Shown one piece after another: positions 35,092 through 43,797 of a DNA stretch of 64,000 bases. Numbering within the stretch: the first letter of the stretch is position 1; every line of letters begins with the position of its first letter. Made by a program: the position numbers and the translations under genes. The notes under the pieces were generated by a model. It did no database searches, was not told the DNA's origin, and was given only the letters and a program-made list of their open reading frames with translations. The stretch is from positions 1 through 64,000 of the forward strand of contig NZ_JBGMWH010000021.1 in the NCBI RefSeq assembly GCF_041514305.1, in the 5' to 3' direction. This DNA is from Salinarimonas chemoclinalis. GTDB lineage: Bacteria; Pseudomonadota; Alphaproteobacteria; Rhizobiales; Beijerinckiaceae.

Positions 35092-37239
35092 ATGCCTCTG
35101 ATCATCATCCTCGACGATCGGGTGACGAACCGAAACATCTTCTCGCGCCTGGCGTCCTCGATCGCCGAGGGCGTCGAGGTCGAGGCCTTCGGCGATCCGG
35201 CGGAGGCGCTGGAGCGCCTGTCGGAGCGTATCCCCGATCTCGTCATCACCGACTTCAAGATGCCCACCATGACCGGCGCGGAGTTCACGCGCAGGTTCCG
35301 TCGGCTGCCGGGCTGCGACGACGTGCCCGTCATCGCCATCACGGTCTACGAGGAGCGCTCCTTCCGGCTCGACGCGCTGGAGGCGGGTGCGACGGACTTC
35401 CTGCTGAGCCCCGTCGACCACGCCGAGTTCCTCACGCGGGCGCGCAACCTGCTGCGGATGCGCCGCCAGGCGCAGATCATCAAGAGCCGCGCCTCCTTCC
35501 TCGAACGCGAGCTCGAGGACAGCGAGCGCTCCCGCGAGGCGCTCCTGCGCGACAGCCGTCAGCGGCTGGCGCAGGTGATCGACACCGTGCCCGCGCTGAT
35601 CAGCGCGCACGACCGCGACGGCGCCTGCATCTTCCTCAACGCCCACATGTCCGCCTTCGCCGCGGTCGACCAGGCCGAGGCGATCGGCCGCCCGGCCTCG
35701 GACCTGATCGGCCCCGAGCGCGCCCAGCGCAGCCTCGCCCTCGACCAGCTCGTCTTCCGCTCGGGCCGCGCTCTGCCGAGCTACGAGGAGGAGGTGACCG
35801 ACGGCGACGGCGCCAAGCACGCCTTCGTCGTCACGAAGTCCCCTCTCTCGGATTCGGACGGGCGCGTCATCGCCGTGCTCACCACCGCGCTCGACATCAC
35901 CGACCGCAAGAAGGCCGAGAGCCACCTCGTCCACCTCGCCCATCACGACGCGCTCACCGGGCTCGCCAACCGGACGCTGCTGCAGGACCGCATGCGCCGT
36001 GAGATCGCCCGCGCCCGGCGCGGGGACCGCTTCTTCGCGCTCCACCTCGTCGATCTCGACCGCTTCAAGAGCGTCAACGACGCCCTCGGCCACCATCGGG
36101 GCGACGAACTCCTGCGCATCGTCGCCGAGCGGCTGCGCAACATCGTGCGCGAGACCGACACCGTGGCGCGGCTCGGCGGGGACGAGTACGCCGTGCTCCA
36201 GACGGACGTCCGCAGCCCGGAGGAGGCCCGCGAGTTCGCACGACGCCTGATCGCGGCGATCGGTAACCCGTTCCGGATCGCGGGCGAGGACATCGTGGTG
36301 GGCGCGAGCCTCGGCGTGGTGCTCTATCCGGGCGACGGCGAGGACACCGACGACCTCATCAAGAACGCCGACATCGCCATGTACCGGGCCAAGGCCGAGG
36401 AGCGCAACGCGATGCGTTTCTTCTGCGCGGACATGGTCACGGCCGCGCGCGAGGGGATCACGCTCGAGACCGACCTGCGCCGGGCGATCGCCAACCGCGA
36501 GTTCGAGCTGCACTACCAGCCGCAGATCGACCTGCGCACCGGCCGCATCGTCGGCGCCGAGGCGCTGGTGCGCTGGCGCCACCCCAAGCGCGGGCTCGTG
36601 CGCCCGCTCGACTTCCTGCCCTTCGCCGAGGAGACGGGCATCATCATCCCCATCAACGAGTGGGTGATGCGCGAGGCCTGCCGCGAGGCGAAGTCCTGGC
36701 AGGCGCTGGGGCTCCCGCGGCTGCGGGTGGGCGTCAACCTCTCGCCGATCCAGTTCCGCAAGCTCGCCATGCGCGACCTCGTCGTCGACGTGCTCTCCGA
36801 ATCGACGCTCGAGCCCGAGCTCCTCGACCTCGAGATCACCGAGACGATCCTCATGCAGAACGCCGAGGCGGTGGCCGCCGAGCTGTCCGAGCTGCGCAAG
36901 CTCGGCGTGACGTTCTCCATCGACGACTTCGGCACGGGCTACTCGTCGCTGGCCTACGTGAAGAAATTCCCCGTCGACCGGCTGAAGATCGACCAGGGCT
37001 TCGTGCGCAACATGAAGAACGACCCCAACGACGCGGCGATCGTGCGGGCCATCATCAATCTCGGCCACTCGCTCGGCATCGAGACCGTCGCCGAGGGCGT
37101 CGACAGCCCCGAGCAGGTGGGCCTGCTGCGGGCGGAGGGCTGCGACGAGGCGCAGGGCTACCTGTTCTCCAAGCCGGTCCCCGCCGCCGAGTTCGTGGCG
37201 CTGGTGCGCGAGAGCGCCACGATGAGGCTGTCCGCATGA
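35092..37239 (+). CDS. RpfG-type receiver fused to PAS-GGDEF-EAL
   Basis: The 715-residue response regulator combines a receiver domain with c-di-GMP enzymes. REC (residues 1-120) has the acid pair ILDD, phospho-acceptor Asp54 in VITDFKMP, and ATDFLLSPVDHAEF, where Ser replaces the usual Lys, as I recall for RpfG-like receivers. PAS spans about 155-275. GGDEF has GGDEY (362-366) and a product-inhibition site RETD (353-356). EAL has AEALVRW (489-495), LEITETILMQ and DDFGTGYSSL, so both synthase and phosphodiesterase sites look intact. It is coupled to the RpfC-like kinase by an ATGA overlap (37236). The start at 35092 begins the REC fold; 31 upstream codons add nothing. Confidence 0.92.
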   Translation: MPLIIILDDRVTNRNIFSRLASSIAEGVEVEAFGDPAEALERLSERIPDLVITDFKMPTMTGAEFTRRFRRLPGCDDVPVIAITVYEERSFRLDALEAGATDFLLSPVDHAEFLTRARNLLRMRRQAQIIKSRASFLERELEDSERSREALLRDSRQRLAQVIDTVPALISAHDRDGACIFLNAHMSAFAAVDQAEAIGRPASDLIGPERAQRSLALDQLVFRSGRALPSYEEEVTDGDGAKHAFVVTKSPLSDSDGRVIAVLTTALDITDRKKAESHLVHLAHHDALTGLANRTLLQDRMRREIARARRGDRFFALHLVDLDRFKSVNDALGHHRGDELLRIVAERLRNIVRETDTVARLGGDEYAVLQTDVRSPEEAREFARRLIAAIGNPFRIAGEDIVVGASLGVVLYPGDGEDTDDLIKNADIAMYRAKAEERNAMRFFCADMVTAAREGITLETDLRRAIANREFELHYQPQIDLRTGRIVGAEALVRWRHPKRGLVRPLDFLPFAEETGIIIPINEWVMREACREAKSWQALGLPRLRVGVNLSPIQFRKLAMRDLVVDVLSESTLEPELLDLEITETILMQNAEAVAAELSELRKLGVTFSIDDFGTGYSSLAYVKKFPVDRLKIDQGFVRNMKNDPNDAAIVRAIINLGHSLGIETVAEGVDSPEQVGLLRAEGCDEAQGYLFSKPVPAAEFVALVRESATMRLSA

Positions 37240-39896
37240 GTGCCGAGCGGTCCCCCCTCGCCGAGCGCCCCTCCGTCGCCGCGCACGCGCTCGGCGCCGC
37301 CAAGGAGCGCGTCTCGCGCATTCCCGCCTTCCGGGACAGGCCGGACCGCGAGCACGAGATGGTGATGAACCGCCTCGTCATCGGCGGCATCATCCTCGCC
37401 TACCTGCTCGCCTGCCGCTTCTTCGGGATCGAGGGCGTCGAGCAGCCGCTCGCGGTGGTGACGTTCTACTGGGTCGCGGGCCTGGGCTTCCTCTTCCACA
37501 TCCTGCTCGTGCGCGAGGCCTGCCCGCCGCGGCGGATCGCGGCGATGGTGCTCGACCTCGGCGCGCTCTCCTACGGGCTCGCGGTGGGCGGCCAGACGAC
37601 CGCGATCCTCTACCCGATCTATCTGTGGGTCATCTTCGGCAACGGCTTCCGCTTCGGCGTGCGCTACCTCTACGCCGCGATGGCGCTCGGCGTCGCCGGC
37701 TTCGGCCTCGTCCTCACCCAGGACAATTACTGGGGCGAGCACCCCAAGCTCGCCGCGGGCCTCGCCATCGGCCTCGTCATCCTGCCGCTCTACGCCGCCT
37801 CGCTGATCCGCAAGCTCTCGCGCGCCAAGCAGGAAGCGGAAGACGCATCGCGCCAGAAGAGCCTCTTCCTGGCGAGCGTCAGCCACGAGCTGCGCACGCC
37901 GCTCAACGCGATCATCGGCATGTCGGGCTTCCTCGAGGACACGAAGCTCGACGCCGAGCAGCGCGAGATGACGCGCACCATCAACGCCGCCGGCCGGGTG
38001 CTCCTCGACCACATCAACGACATCCTCGACTTCTCGCGGCTCGAGGCCGGGCTGATGCCCTCCGACGTGGTCGCCTTCGACCTGCACGCCGTGCTCCAGG
38101 AGACGACCGCGCTGGTGCGCGCCCAGGCGCGGGCGAAGGGGCTGGCGCTGACGCTGCACGTCGACGCCGCGACGCCCCACCGCCTGCGCGGGAACCGCAA
38201 GCACCTGGAGGAGGTGCTCCTCAACCTCCTCGGCAACGCGGTGAAGTTCACCGACGCGGGCCACGTCGCCGTGACCTGCGAGAGCGAGCGCGAGGAGGGC
38301 GGCGAGGTCGTGCTGCGGGTGAGCGTCGCCGACAGCGGCATCGGCATCGCGCCGGAGGCCAAGGCGCGCATCTTCGAGAGCTTCGCCCAGGCCGACGAGA
38401 GCATCATCAACCGCTACGGCGGCACCGGGCTCGGCCTCGCCATCGCCAAGCAGTTCGTCGAGCTCAACGGCGGCACGATCACGCTCGACAGCACGGTCGG
38501 CGCCGGCTCGACCTTCCGCTTCGGCTTCCGCGCGGCGATCGACCGCGAGGCCGCGGGCGAGATGGAGACTCTGCCGCCGCTCGACGTCGTGATCCTCGCC
38601 CCCGGCGAGACCGCCCGGCGGCTCCGTGCGCGCATCGCGTCGCTCGGACCCCGTCCCATGGCGACGGCGGACCTCGAGGCGGCCGCCGCGGCGCTCGGCG
38701 CCGTCACCGGCCGCGCGGTCCTCGTGCTCGACCCGCGCGCGCTCGGCCGCACGCCGGAGGCCGCCATGGCGGATCTCGCGCAGGCGGGCGCGACGCCCGC
38801 CGCGAGCGTCCTCCTGCGCGCCGACGGCATCGTCGTCGACGACGCGGCACGCCGCCTCTTCGCCAGCGCGCTCCCCGCGGCGGCCCTCGACGGCGACGTC
38901 GCGGCGGCGCTGCGCCTCGCCGGCGTGGCCGGCGGGCTCGTCGCCCTCTCCGGGACCGGGCGGGCGCGCGCCCACGCCCGCCCGGCCCGGCCGCTCGAGG
39001 TGCTGGTCGCGGAGGACAACGTCACGAACCAGAAGGTGATCGCGCGCATCCTGGAGCGCGAGGGCCACCGCGCGGCGATCGTCGCCGACGGCAAGAGCGC
39101 GCTCGACGCCATGATCGCCGAGCCCTTCGACGTCGTGCTCATGGACGTCAACATGCCGGTGATGAACGGCATCCTCGCCGCCAAGCTCTACCGCGCGGCG
39201 CAGCCGGACGCGAGCCGGCGCAGCCCCATCGTGGCGCTCACCGCCGACGCGACGCCGGAGGCGCGGCGTCTGTGCGAGGAGGCCGGCATGGTGGGCTGCG
39301 TGACGAAGCCGATCGAGCCCGCGCGCCTCTTCGCCGTCCTCGCCGACGTCGCGCGCGCCGAGCCCGCCCGCGGCTTCATCCACGTTCCCGGGCCGGACGA
39401 CGCGCGCGCCGTTCCCGAGGAGGCGATCGCGGAGCACCACGCTCCTCCGGGCCCGGCGAGCGAGGCCGGCGCGGACGAGCGCCCGGTGCTGCGGACGAAG
39501 ACGCTCGACGATCTCGAGCGGCTCGGCGGCGTGGAGTTCCGCGACGAGGTCACGAGCGCCTTCCTCGGCGACGCGCAGGCGCTGCTCGACGAGCTCGACG
39601 CGGCGGTGGCGAGCGGCGACGCGGAGGCCTTCCGCGACCACGTCCACGCCCTGCGCTCGAGCGCCGCCAACATCGGCGCGATCGGCATCTACGAACTCAG
39701 CCTCGCCATGCGCGGCGTCGAGGAGGACGAGCTGTCCGCCCATGGTGAGGCGCACGTCGCGGCGCTGCGGCTCGAATACGCCCGCGTCGGCACCGCGCTC
39801 GCCGCCCGTGCGCTCGCCGCCGCCGAGGCGGCGATGGACGCGACGGGCTCGGCCGCGTCGATCGCAGACGGGAAGGGCCGCGAGGACGCGGCCTGA
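37236..39896 (+). CDS. RpfC-like hybrid sensor histidine kinase
   Basis: The 886-residue kinase has the RpfC layout. The membrane sensor (residues about 36-190) has the juxtamembrane RPDREHEMVMNRL, then LYPIYLWVIFGNGFRFGVRY and AIGLVILPLYAASLIRKL, which match what I know of the Xanthomonas RpfC sensor. HisKA has His217 in SVSHELRTPLN. HATPase has NLLGNAVKFTD, DSGIGI and GGTGLGLAI. A receiver domain has VLMDVNMPVMNG. A C-terminal HPt has HALRSSAANIGA. In Xanthomonas RpfC senses the fatty-acid signal DSF and phosphorylates RpfG. Here the partner is the GGDEF-EAL protein just upstream. The ligand is not shown, and no rpfF synthase is nearby. The gene converges on frmA with a seven-base gap. Confidence 0.9.
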   Translation: MSAERSPLAERPSVAAHALGAAKERVSRIPAFRDRPDREHEMVMNRLVIGGIILAYLLACRFFGIEGVEQPLAVVTFYWVAGLGFLFHILLVREACPPRRIAAMVLDLGALSYGLAVGGQTTAILYPIYLWVIFGNGFRFGVRYLYAAMALGVAGFGLVLTQDNYWGEHPKLAAGLAIGLVILPLYAASLIRKLSRAKQEAEDASRQKSLFLASVSHELRTPLNAIIGMSGFLEDTKLDAEQREMTRTINAAGRVLLDHINDILDFSRLEAGLMPSDVVAFDLHAVLQETTALVRAQARAKGLALTLHVDAATPHRLRGNRKHLEEVLLNLLGNAVKFTDAGHVAVTCESEREEGGEVVLRVSVADSGIGIAPEAKARIFESFAQADESIINRYGGTGLGLAIAKQFVELNGGTITLDSTVGAGSTFRFGFRAAIDREAAGEMETLPPLDVVILAPGETARRLRARIASLGPRPMATADLEAAAAALGAVTGRAVLVLDPRALGRTPEAAMADLAQAGATPAASVLLRADGIVVDDAARRLFASALPAAALDGDVAAALRLAGVAGGLVALSGTGRARAHARPARPLEVLVAEDNVTNQKVIARILEREGHRAAIVADGKSALDAMIAEPFDVVLMDVNMPVMNGILAAKLYRAAQPDASRRSPIVALTADATPEARRLCEEAGMVGCVTKPIEPARLFAVLADVARAEPARGFIHVPGPDDARAVPEEAIAEHHAPPGPASEAGADERPVLRTKTLDDLERLGGVEFRDEVTSAFLGDAQALLDELDAAVASGDAEAFRDHVHALRSSAANIGAIGIYELSLAMRGVEEDELSAHGEAHVAALRLEYARVGTALAARALAAAEAAMDATGSAASIADGKGREDAA

Positions 39897-39903
39897 CGCG
39901 GCC

Positions 39904-41016
39904 TCAGTACACGACGACCGAGCGGATCGACTCGCCCGCGTGCATCAGGTCGAAGGCGGTGTTGATCTCGCCGAGCGGCATCGTGTGGGTGATGAGCGAG
40001 TCGATGTCGATCTTGCCCTCCATGTACCAGTCGACGATCGTCGGCACGTCGGTGCGCCCCCTCGCCCCGCCGAAGGCCGTGCCCTTCCAGACCCGGCCCG
40101 TCACCAGCTGGAAGGGGCGCGTCGCGATTTCGCGCCCGGCCTCCGCCACGCCGATGACGATCGATTCGCCCCAGCCGCGGTGGCAGCACTCCAGCGCCTG
40201 ACGCATCACGTCGGTATTGCCTGTGGCGTCGAAGGAGAAATCCGCGCCACCGCCGGTGAGGTCGACGATCGCCTGTACCACCTTCTCGCGGCCCACCACG
40301 TTCGGATCGACGAAATCCGTCATGCCGAACTTCTCGGCGATGGCGCGCTTGCCCGGGTTGATGTCGACGCCGATGATCCGGTCGGCACCCACCATCTGCG
40401 CGCCCTGGATCACGTTGAGCCCGATGCCGCCGAGCCCGAACACCACGACGTTCGCCCCGGGCCAGACCTTGGCGGTGTAGATCACCGCGCCGATGCCGGT
40501 CGTCACGCCGCAGCCGATGTAGCAGATCTTGTCGAACGGCGCGTCCTCGCGGACCTTGGCGAGCGCGATCTCCGGCAGCACCGTGACGTTCGCGAAGGTC
40601 GAGCAGCCCATGTAGTGGAACACCGGCGCGTCGTCGCAGCGGAAGCGGCTCGTGCCGTCGGGCATCACGCCCTGTCCCTGCGTGGCGCGGATCGCCGTGC
40701 ACAGGTTGGTGCGCCGCGAGAGGCAGCTCTTGCAGTTGCGACATTCCGGGGTGTAGAGCGGAATGACGTGGTCGCCGGGCTTCAGCGTGGTCACGCCCGC
40801 GCCGACCTCGCGCACGATGCCCGCGCCCTCGTGGCCGAGGATCGCGGGGAACTTGCCCTCCGAATCCATCCCCGAGAGCGTGTAGGCGTCGGTGTGGCAC
40901 ACGCCGGTGGCCATCACCTCGACGAGAACCTCGCCGGGTTTCGGGCCCTCGATGTCGATGGTCTCGATGGTGAGCGGCTTGCCCGCCTCCCAGGCGACCG
41001 CGGCGCGCGTCTTCAT
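39904..41016 (-). CDS. frmA: S-(hydroxymethyl)glutathione dehydrogenase (class III ADH)
   Basis: FrmA oxidises the spontaneous adduct of formaldehyde and glutathione to S-formylglutathione, using NAD+. The 370-residue zinc enzyme shows the catalytic Zn ligands GVCHTDAYTLSG and GHEGAGIV, the structural zinc loop PECRNCKSCLSRRTNLC, and the Rossmann segment VVFGLGGIGLNVIQGAQ. The TRFRCDDAPVFHYMGCSTF type region is typical of class III rather than ethanol dehydrogenases. GGAAGGA lies seven bases before the ATG at 41016. It diverges from gbcA, whose reaction releases formaldehyde, which gives a clear reason for the pairing. Confidence 0.95.
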   Translation of the reverse strand: MKTRAAVAWEAGKPLTIETIDIEGPKPGEVLVEVMATGVCHTDAYTLSGMDSEGKFPAILGHEGAGIVREVGAGVTTLKPGDHVIPLYTPECRNCKSCLSRRTNLCTAIRATQGQGVMPDGTSRFRCDDAPVFHYMGCSTFANVTVLPEIALAKVREDAPFDKICYIGCGVTTGIGAVIYTAKVWPGANVVVFGLGGIGLNVIQGAQMVGADRIIGVDINPGKRAIAEKFGMTDFVDPNVVGREKVVQAIVDLTGGGADFSFDATGNTDVMRQALECCHRGWGESIVIGVAEAGREIATRPFQLVTGRVWKGTAFGGARGRTDVPTIVDWYMEGKIDIDSLITHTMPLGEINTAFDLMHAGESIRSVVVY

Positions 41017-41247
41017 GGCGTGTCCTTCCCCGTCGGGTTCGTCGTCGATTCGCGCCCGCGAGACTGCCCGCCCGCGGGCGCGGGCGCCAGCCTCGACGCG
41101 ACGCGAAATGCCGTGCGCGCGACGTGCGGGTATGCGGCCGGCGCGGATGGCGCGAAAGCGACATTGCGCGTCGCTGGCGCGAAAGGCGCTCGGGCCGGCC
41201 GTGCGGCACACTCCCTCGATACGGTGGCCCGACTTCGAGAGGGCGCG

Positions 41248-42519
41248 ATGGCACGAGACGGCGCGGTTGCGATCGAGGAACTCCTGGCGCGGCGCAGGCC
41301 CGGCCATTCGCTGGAGGCGCCGTTCTACACGGCGCCGGAGATCTTCGAGCGCGATCTGGCGCTGATCTTCGGGCGCCACTGGATCTTCGTCGCCGTCGAA
41401 GGCGAGGTGGCGGAGCCGGGCGACTACGTCACCGTCGAGATCGGCACGGCCTCGATCATCGTGGTGCGCGACGACGACGGGAACCTCGCCGCCTTCCACA
41501 ACGTCTGCCGCCATCGCGGTGCGCGCATCCTGTCGGAGCCGGCGGGCGTCGTCGGCAAGATCGTGTGCCCCTACCACCAGTGGACCTACGACCTCGACGG
41601 CACGCTGCTCCACGCCGAGCACATGGGCGCGGACTTCGACCGCGCCTGCCATTCCCTGAAGCGCGTGCACGTCAAGAGCCTCGCCGGCCTGATCCACGTC
41701 TGCCTCGCCGAGGACCCGCCGGCGGACTTCGACGCCATGGCGGCGGCGATGACGCCCTACCTCGCGCCCCACGGCCTCGCCGAGGCGAAGGTCGCCGCGT
41801 CGATCGACCTGATCGAGGAGGGCAACTGGAAGCTCACGATGGAGAACAATCGCGAGTGCTATCACTGCGCGACGAACCATCCCGAGCTCACGGTCTCGCT
41901 GTTCGAGTACGGCTTCGGCTTCGCGCCGGACGACGCCGACGCCGACCGCGCCGCCGCCATGGCCGCCTACGAGCGGATCTGCGGCGAGTTCGAAGCCCGC
42001 TGGACCCGCGAGGGCCTGCCTTTCGCGGAGATCGAGCGGCTCGCCGGCTGCGCCACGGGCTTCCGCACGCAGCGCCTCGCCATCGACCGCGCCGGCGAAT
42101 CGCAGACCATGGACACCCGCTCCGCCTGCCGGCGCCTGCTTGGCGGGCTCTCCGAGCCGCGGCTAGGCGGCCTGTCGTTCTGGACGCAGCCGAACGGCTG
42201 GCATCATCTGATGGCGGACCACGCGGTGACCTTCAGCGTCATCCCCCTCGCGCCGGACCGCACGCTGCTGCGCACCCGCTGGCTCGTCCACCGCGACGCG
42301 GTCGAGGGGCTCGACTACGACGTCGAACGCCTGACCGAGGTCTGGCGCGCGACGAACGAGCAGGACGGCGCGCTCGTCGCCATCGGCCAGAAGGGCGTCT
42401 CGAGCCCCGCCTACGAGCCGGGGCCGTATTCCCCCTGGACGGAAGGGCTCGTGGAGCGCTTCGTCGCCTGGTACGTCGAGCGGCTCGGCGCCGGCCTCGC
42501 CGCCGGGAACGCCCGTTGA
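41248..42519 (+). CDS. gbcA: Rieske oxygenase, glycine betaine monooxygenase GbcA-like
   Basis: GbcA, with reductase GbcB, removes a methyl group from glycine betaine to give dimethylglycine and formaldehyde. The 423-residue alpha subunit has the Rieske cluster ligands CRHRGARI and CPYHQWTYDLDG, and the mononuclear iron site MENNRECYHCATNHPEL, which I recall as nearly identical in Pseudomonas GbcA. The tail EGLDYDVERLTEVWRATNEQD and the PGPYSPW motif also agree. Demethylases of stachydrine and hydroxyproline betaine belong to the same family, and the hydroxyproline operon 5 kb away keeps that option open. GAGAGGG (41237-41243) precedes the ATG. gbcB follows 28 bp later. Confidence 0.88.
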   Translation: MARDGAVAIEELLARRRPGHSLEAPFYTAPEIFERDLALIFGRHWIFVAVEGEVAEPGDYVTVEIGTASIIVVRDDDGNLAAFHNVCRHRGARILSEPAGVVGKIVCPYHQWTYDLDGTLLHAEHMGADFDRACHSLKRVHVKSLAGLIHVCLAEDPPADFDAMAAAMTPYLAPHGLAEAKVAASIDLIEEGNWKLTMENNRECYHCATNHPELTVSLFEYGFGFAPDDADADRAAAMAAYERICGEFEARWTREGLPFAEIERLAGCATGFRTQRLAIDRAGESQTMDTRSACRRLLGGLSEPRLGGLSFWTQPNGWHHLMADHAVTFSVIPLAPDRTLLRTRWLVHRDAVEGLDYDVERLTEVWRATNEQDGALVAIGQKGVSSPAYEPGPYSPWTEGLVERFVAWYVERLGAGLAAGNAR

Positions 42520-42547
42520 TTCCCGCTCGCACCGCGGAGCCTCGCCC

Positions 42548-43639
42548 ATGCCCGCCCGCCACGGCCTCTCGCTCGAGGCGCTCTATCCCGTCTGGGATTG
42601 CGAGGAGGACGACCGGCTGATCTGCCGGGCGGTCTACGAGGAGACGCACGACGTCAAGACCTTCGTCTTCGTCTCCCCCGAGCCGCGGCAGTTCAACTTC
42701 GCGCCGGGGCAGTTCCTCACCTTCGACGTCCCCGTCGACGGCGGCTCGGTCAACCGCTGCTACACGATCGCCTCCTCGCCGACGCGCCCGCACACGGTGG
42801 CGATCACGGTCAAGCGCTGCGTCGGCGGCGTCGTCTCCAACTGGCTGCACGACAACCTGCGCGTCGGCGACGTGGTGCGCGCGGTCGGGCCGATGGGCGA
42901 GTTCTCGACCTGGGCGCACCCGAACCCCAAGCGCCTGTTCATCTCCGGGGGCGTGGGCGCGACGCCGCTGATCAGCCACGTGCGCCGGGACTTCGACGTG
43001 GGCGAGGACCTCGACACGCTCTACGTCCACTTCGCCCGCACGCCGCGCGACGTCATCTTCCGCGCCGAGCTCGAGCTGATGGCGCACCGGCGCCTCAACC
43101 TGCGCGTCGCGCACGTGGTGGAGAGCGTCGAGGGTGAGCGCTCCTGGTCGGGCTATCGCGGGCGCTTCTCGCCCGAGCTCGTGGCGACCCTGTCGTCGGA
43201 CTTCCGCGAGCGCGAGATCTTCTGCTGCGGCCCGCCCGCCTTCATGGCCGCCGTGCGCTACTTCCTGGAGAACGCCGGCCACGACATGGCCCGCTACCAC
43301 GAGGAGAGCTTCGACTTCGAGCAGCTCTCCCCGCGGGAGCGCGAGGCCGCGCCGCCCCCGCCGGACGAGACGCTGGCGACCTTCGAGATCACCTTCACCA
43401 AGTCCGGCCGCACCGTCCCCTGCGACGAGAACACCACGATCCTCGCCGCCGCCCGCCTCGCCGGCATGCGCCTGCCCGCCTCCTGCACGAAGGGCCTATG
43501 CGGGACGTGCAAGACGAGGAAGCGCGAGGGAACGGTGGAGATGGCGCACGCGGGCGGCATCCGCCAGCGCGAGATCGACGCCGGCATGGTGCTGCTCTGC
43601 TGCTCCAAGCCGCGGTCGAACGTGGTGGTGGAGCGGTGA
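42548..43639 (+). CDS. gbcB: Rieske oxygenase reductase GbcB-like (FAD, NAD, 2Fe-2S)
   Basis: The reductase passes electrons from NAD(P)H through FAD and a plant-type 2Fe-2S centre to GbcA. Order of domains in the 363 residues is FAD (about 25-130, with NRCYTIASSPTRPHTVAITV, core RCYTIASSP), NAD (about 135-240, SGGVGATPLISHVR and FCCGPPAFM), and a C-terminal ferredoxin (about 275-363) whose ligands are CTKGLCGTCKTRK and a later LLCCSKP. This matches GbcB and related oxygenase reductases. It is in an operon with gbcA. Confidence 0.9.
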   Translation: MPARHGLSLEALYPVWDCEEDDRLICRAVYEETHDVKTFVFVSPEPRQFNFAPGQFLTFDVPVDGGSVNRCYTIASSPTRPHTVAITVKRCVGGVVSNWLHDNLRVGDVVRAVGPMGEFSTWAHPNPKRLFISGGVGATPLISHVRRDFDVGEDLDTLYVHFARTPRDVIFRAELELMAHRRLNLRVAHVVESVEGERSWSGYRGRFSPELVATLSSDFREREIFCCGPPAFMAAVRYFLENAGHDMARYHEESFDFEQLSPREREAAPPPPDETLATFEITFTKSGRTVPCDENTTILAAARLAGMRLPASCTKGLCGTCKTRKREGTVEMAHAGGIRQREIDAGMVLLCCSKPRSNVVVER

Positions 43640-43703
43640 GGGGGCATGGGACGCGGACGGTGCTTGGAGCCGTTCCAGGCTGGTATCGGGGAAATCACAA
43701 GGG

Positions 43704-43732
43704 TTGCACGGGAAACGCCATCGGGCTAGCCA
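43704..43732 (+). promoter_or_regulatory. Candidate promoter of the imelysin operon
   Basis: TTGCAC (43704-43709) and TAGCCA (43727-43732) have a 17-base spacer. The -10 element is weak. The start site would fall just before the Irr-box-like palindrome, a suitable place for repression. Confidence 0.35.
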
Positions 43733-43753
43733 AGTGCCTGAGAACGTTTGGTT

Positions 43754-43770
43754 TTTGGAAAAATTCCAAA
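43754..43770. promoter_or_regulatory. Irr/ICE-box-like palindrome, candidate iron operator
   Basis: TTTGGAAAAATTCCAAA is a perfect palindrome with seven-base arms and a three-base centre. It has the same arm length and spacing as the alphaproteobacterial iron control element (arms near TTTAGAA/TTCTAAA), differing at one position per arm. It lies 28 bases upstream of the imelysin start in a rare AT-rich patch. Regulation by Irr is inferred. Confidence 0.6.
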
Positions 43771-43797
43771 CTGGACCGACAGCCTGGAGAGATCCCC

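Noticed and set aside
35395..35415. Replacement of the conserved receiver Lys by Ser as a sign of a dead receiver
   Set aside because: DFLLSPVDH is, to my knowledge, normal in RpfG-like receivers, and the Asp pocket is intact, so it is a family trait rather than decay.
39882..39905. Imperfect inverted repeat spanning the two converging stop codons of the hybrid kinase and frmA as a bidirectional terminator
   Set aside because: It has a mismatch and no T-tract on either side.
43640..43703. Small open frame between gbcB and imelysin
   Set aside because: No start with a ribosome binding site and no conserved features; the stretch is better explained as promoter DNA.
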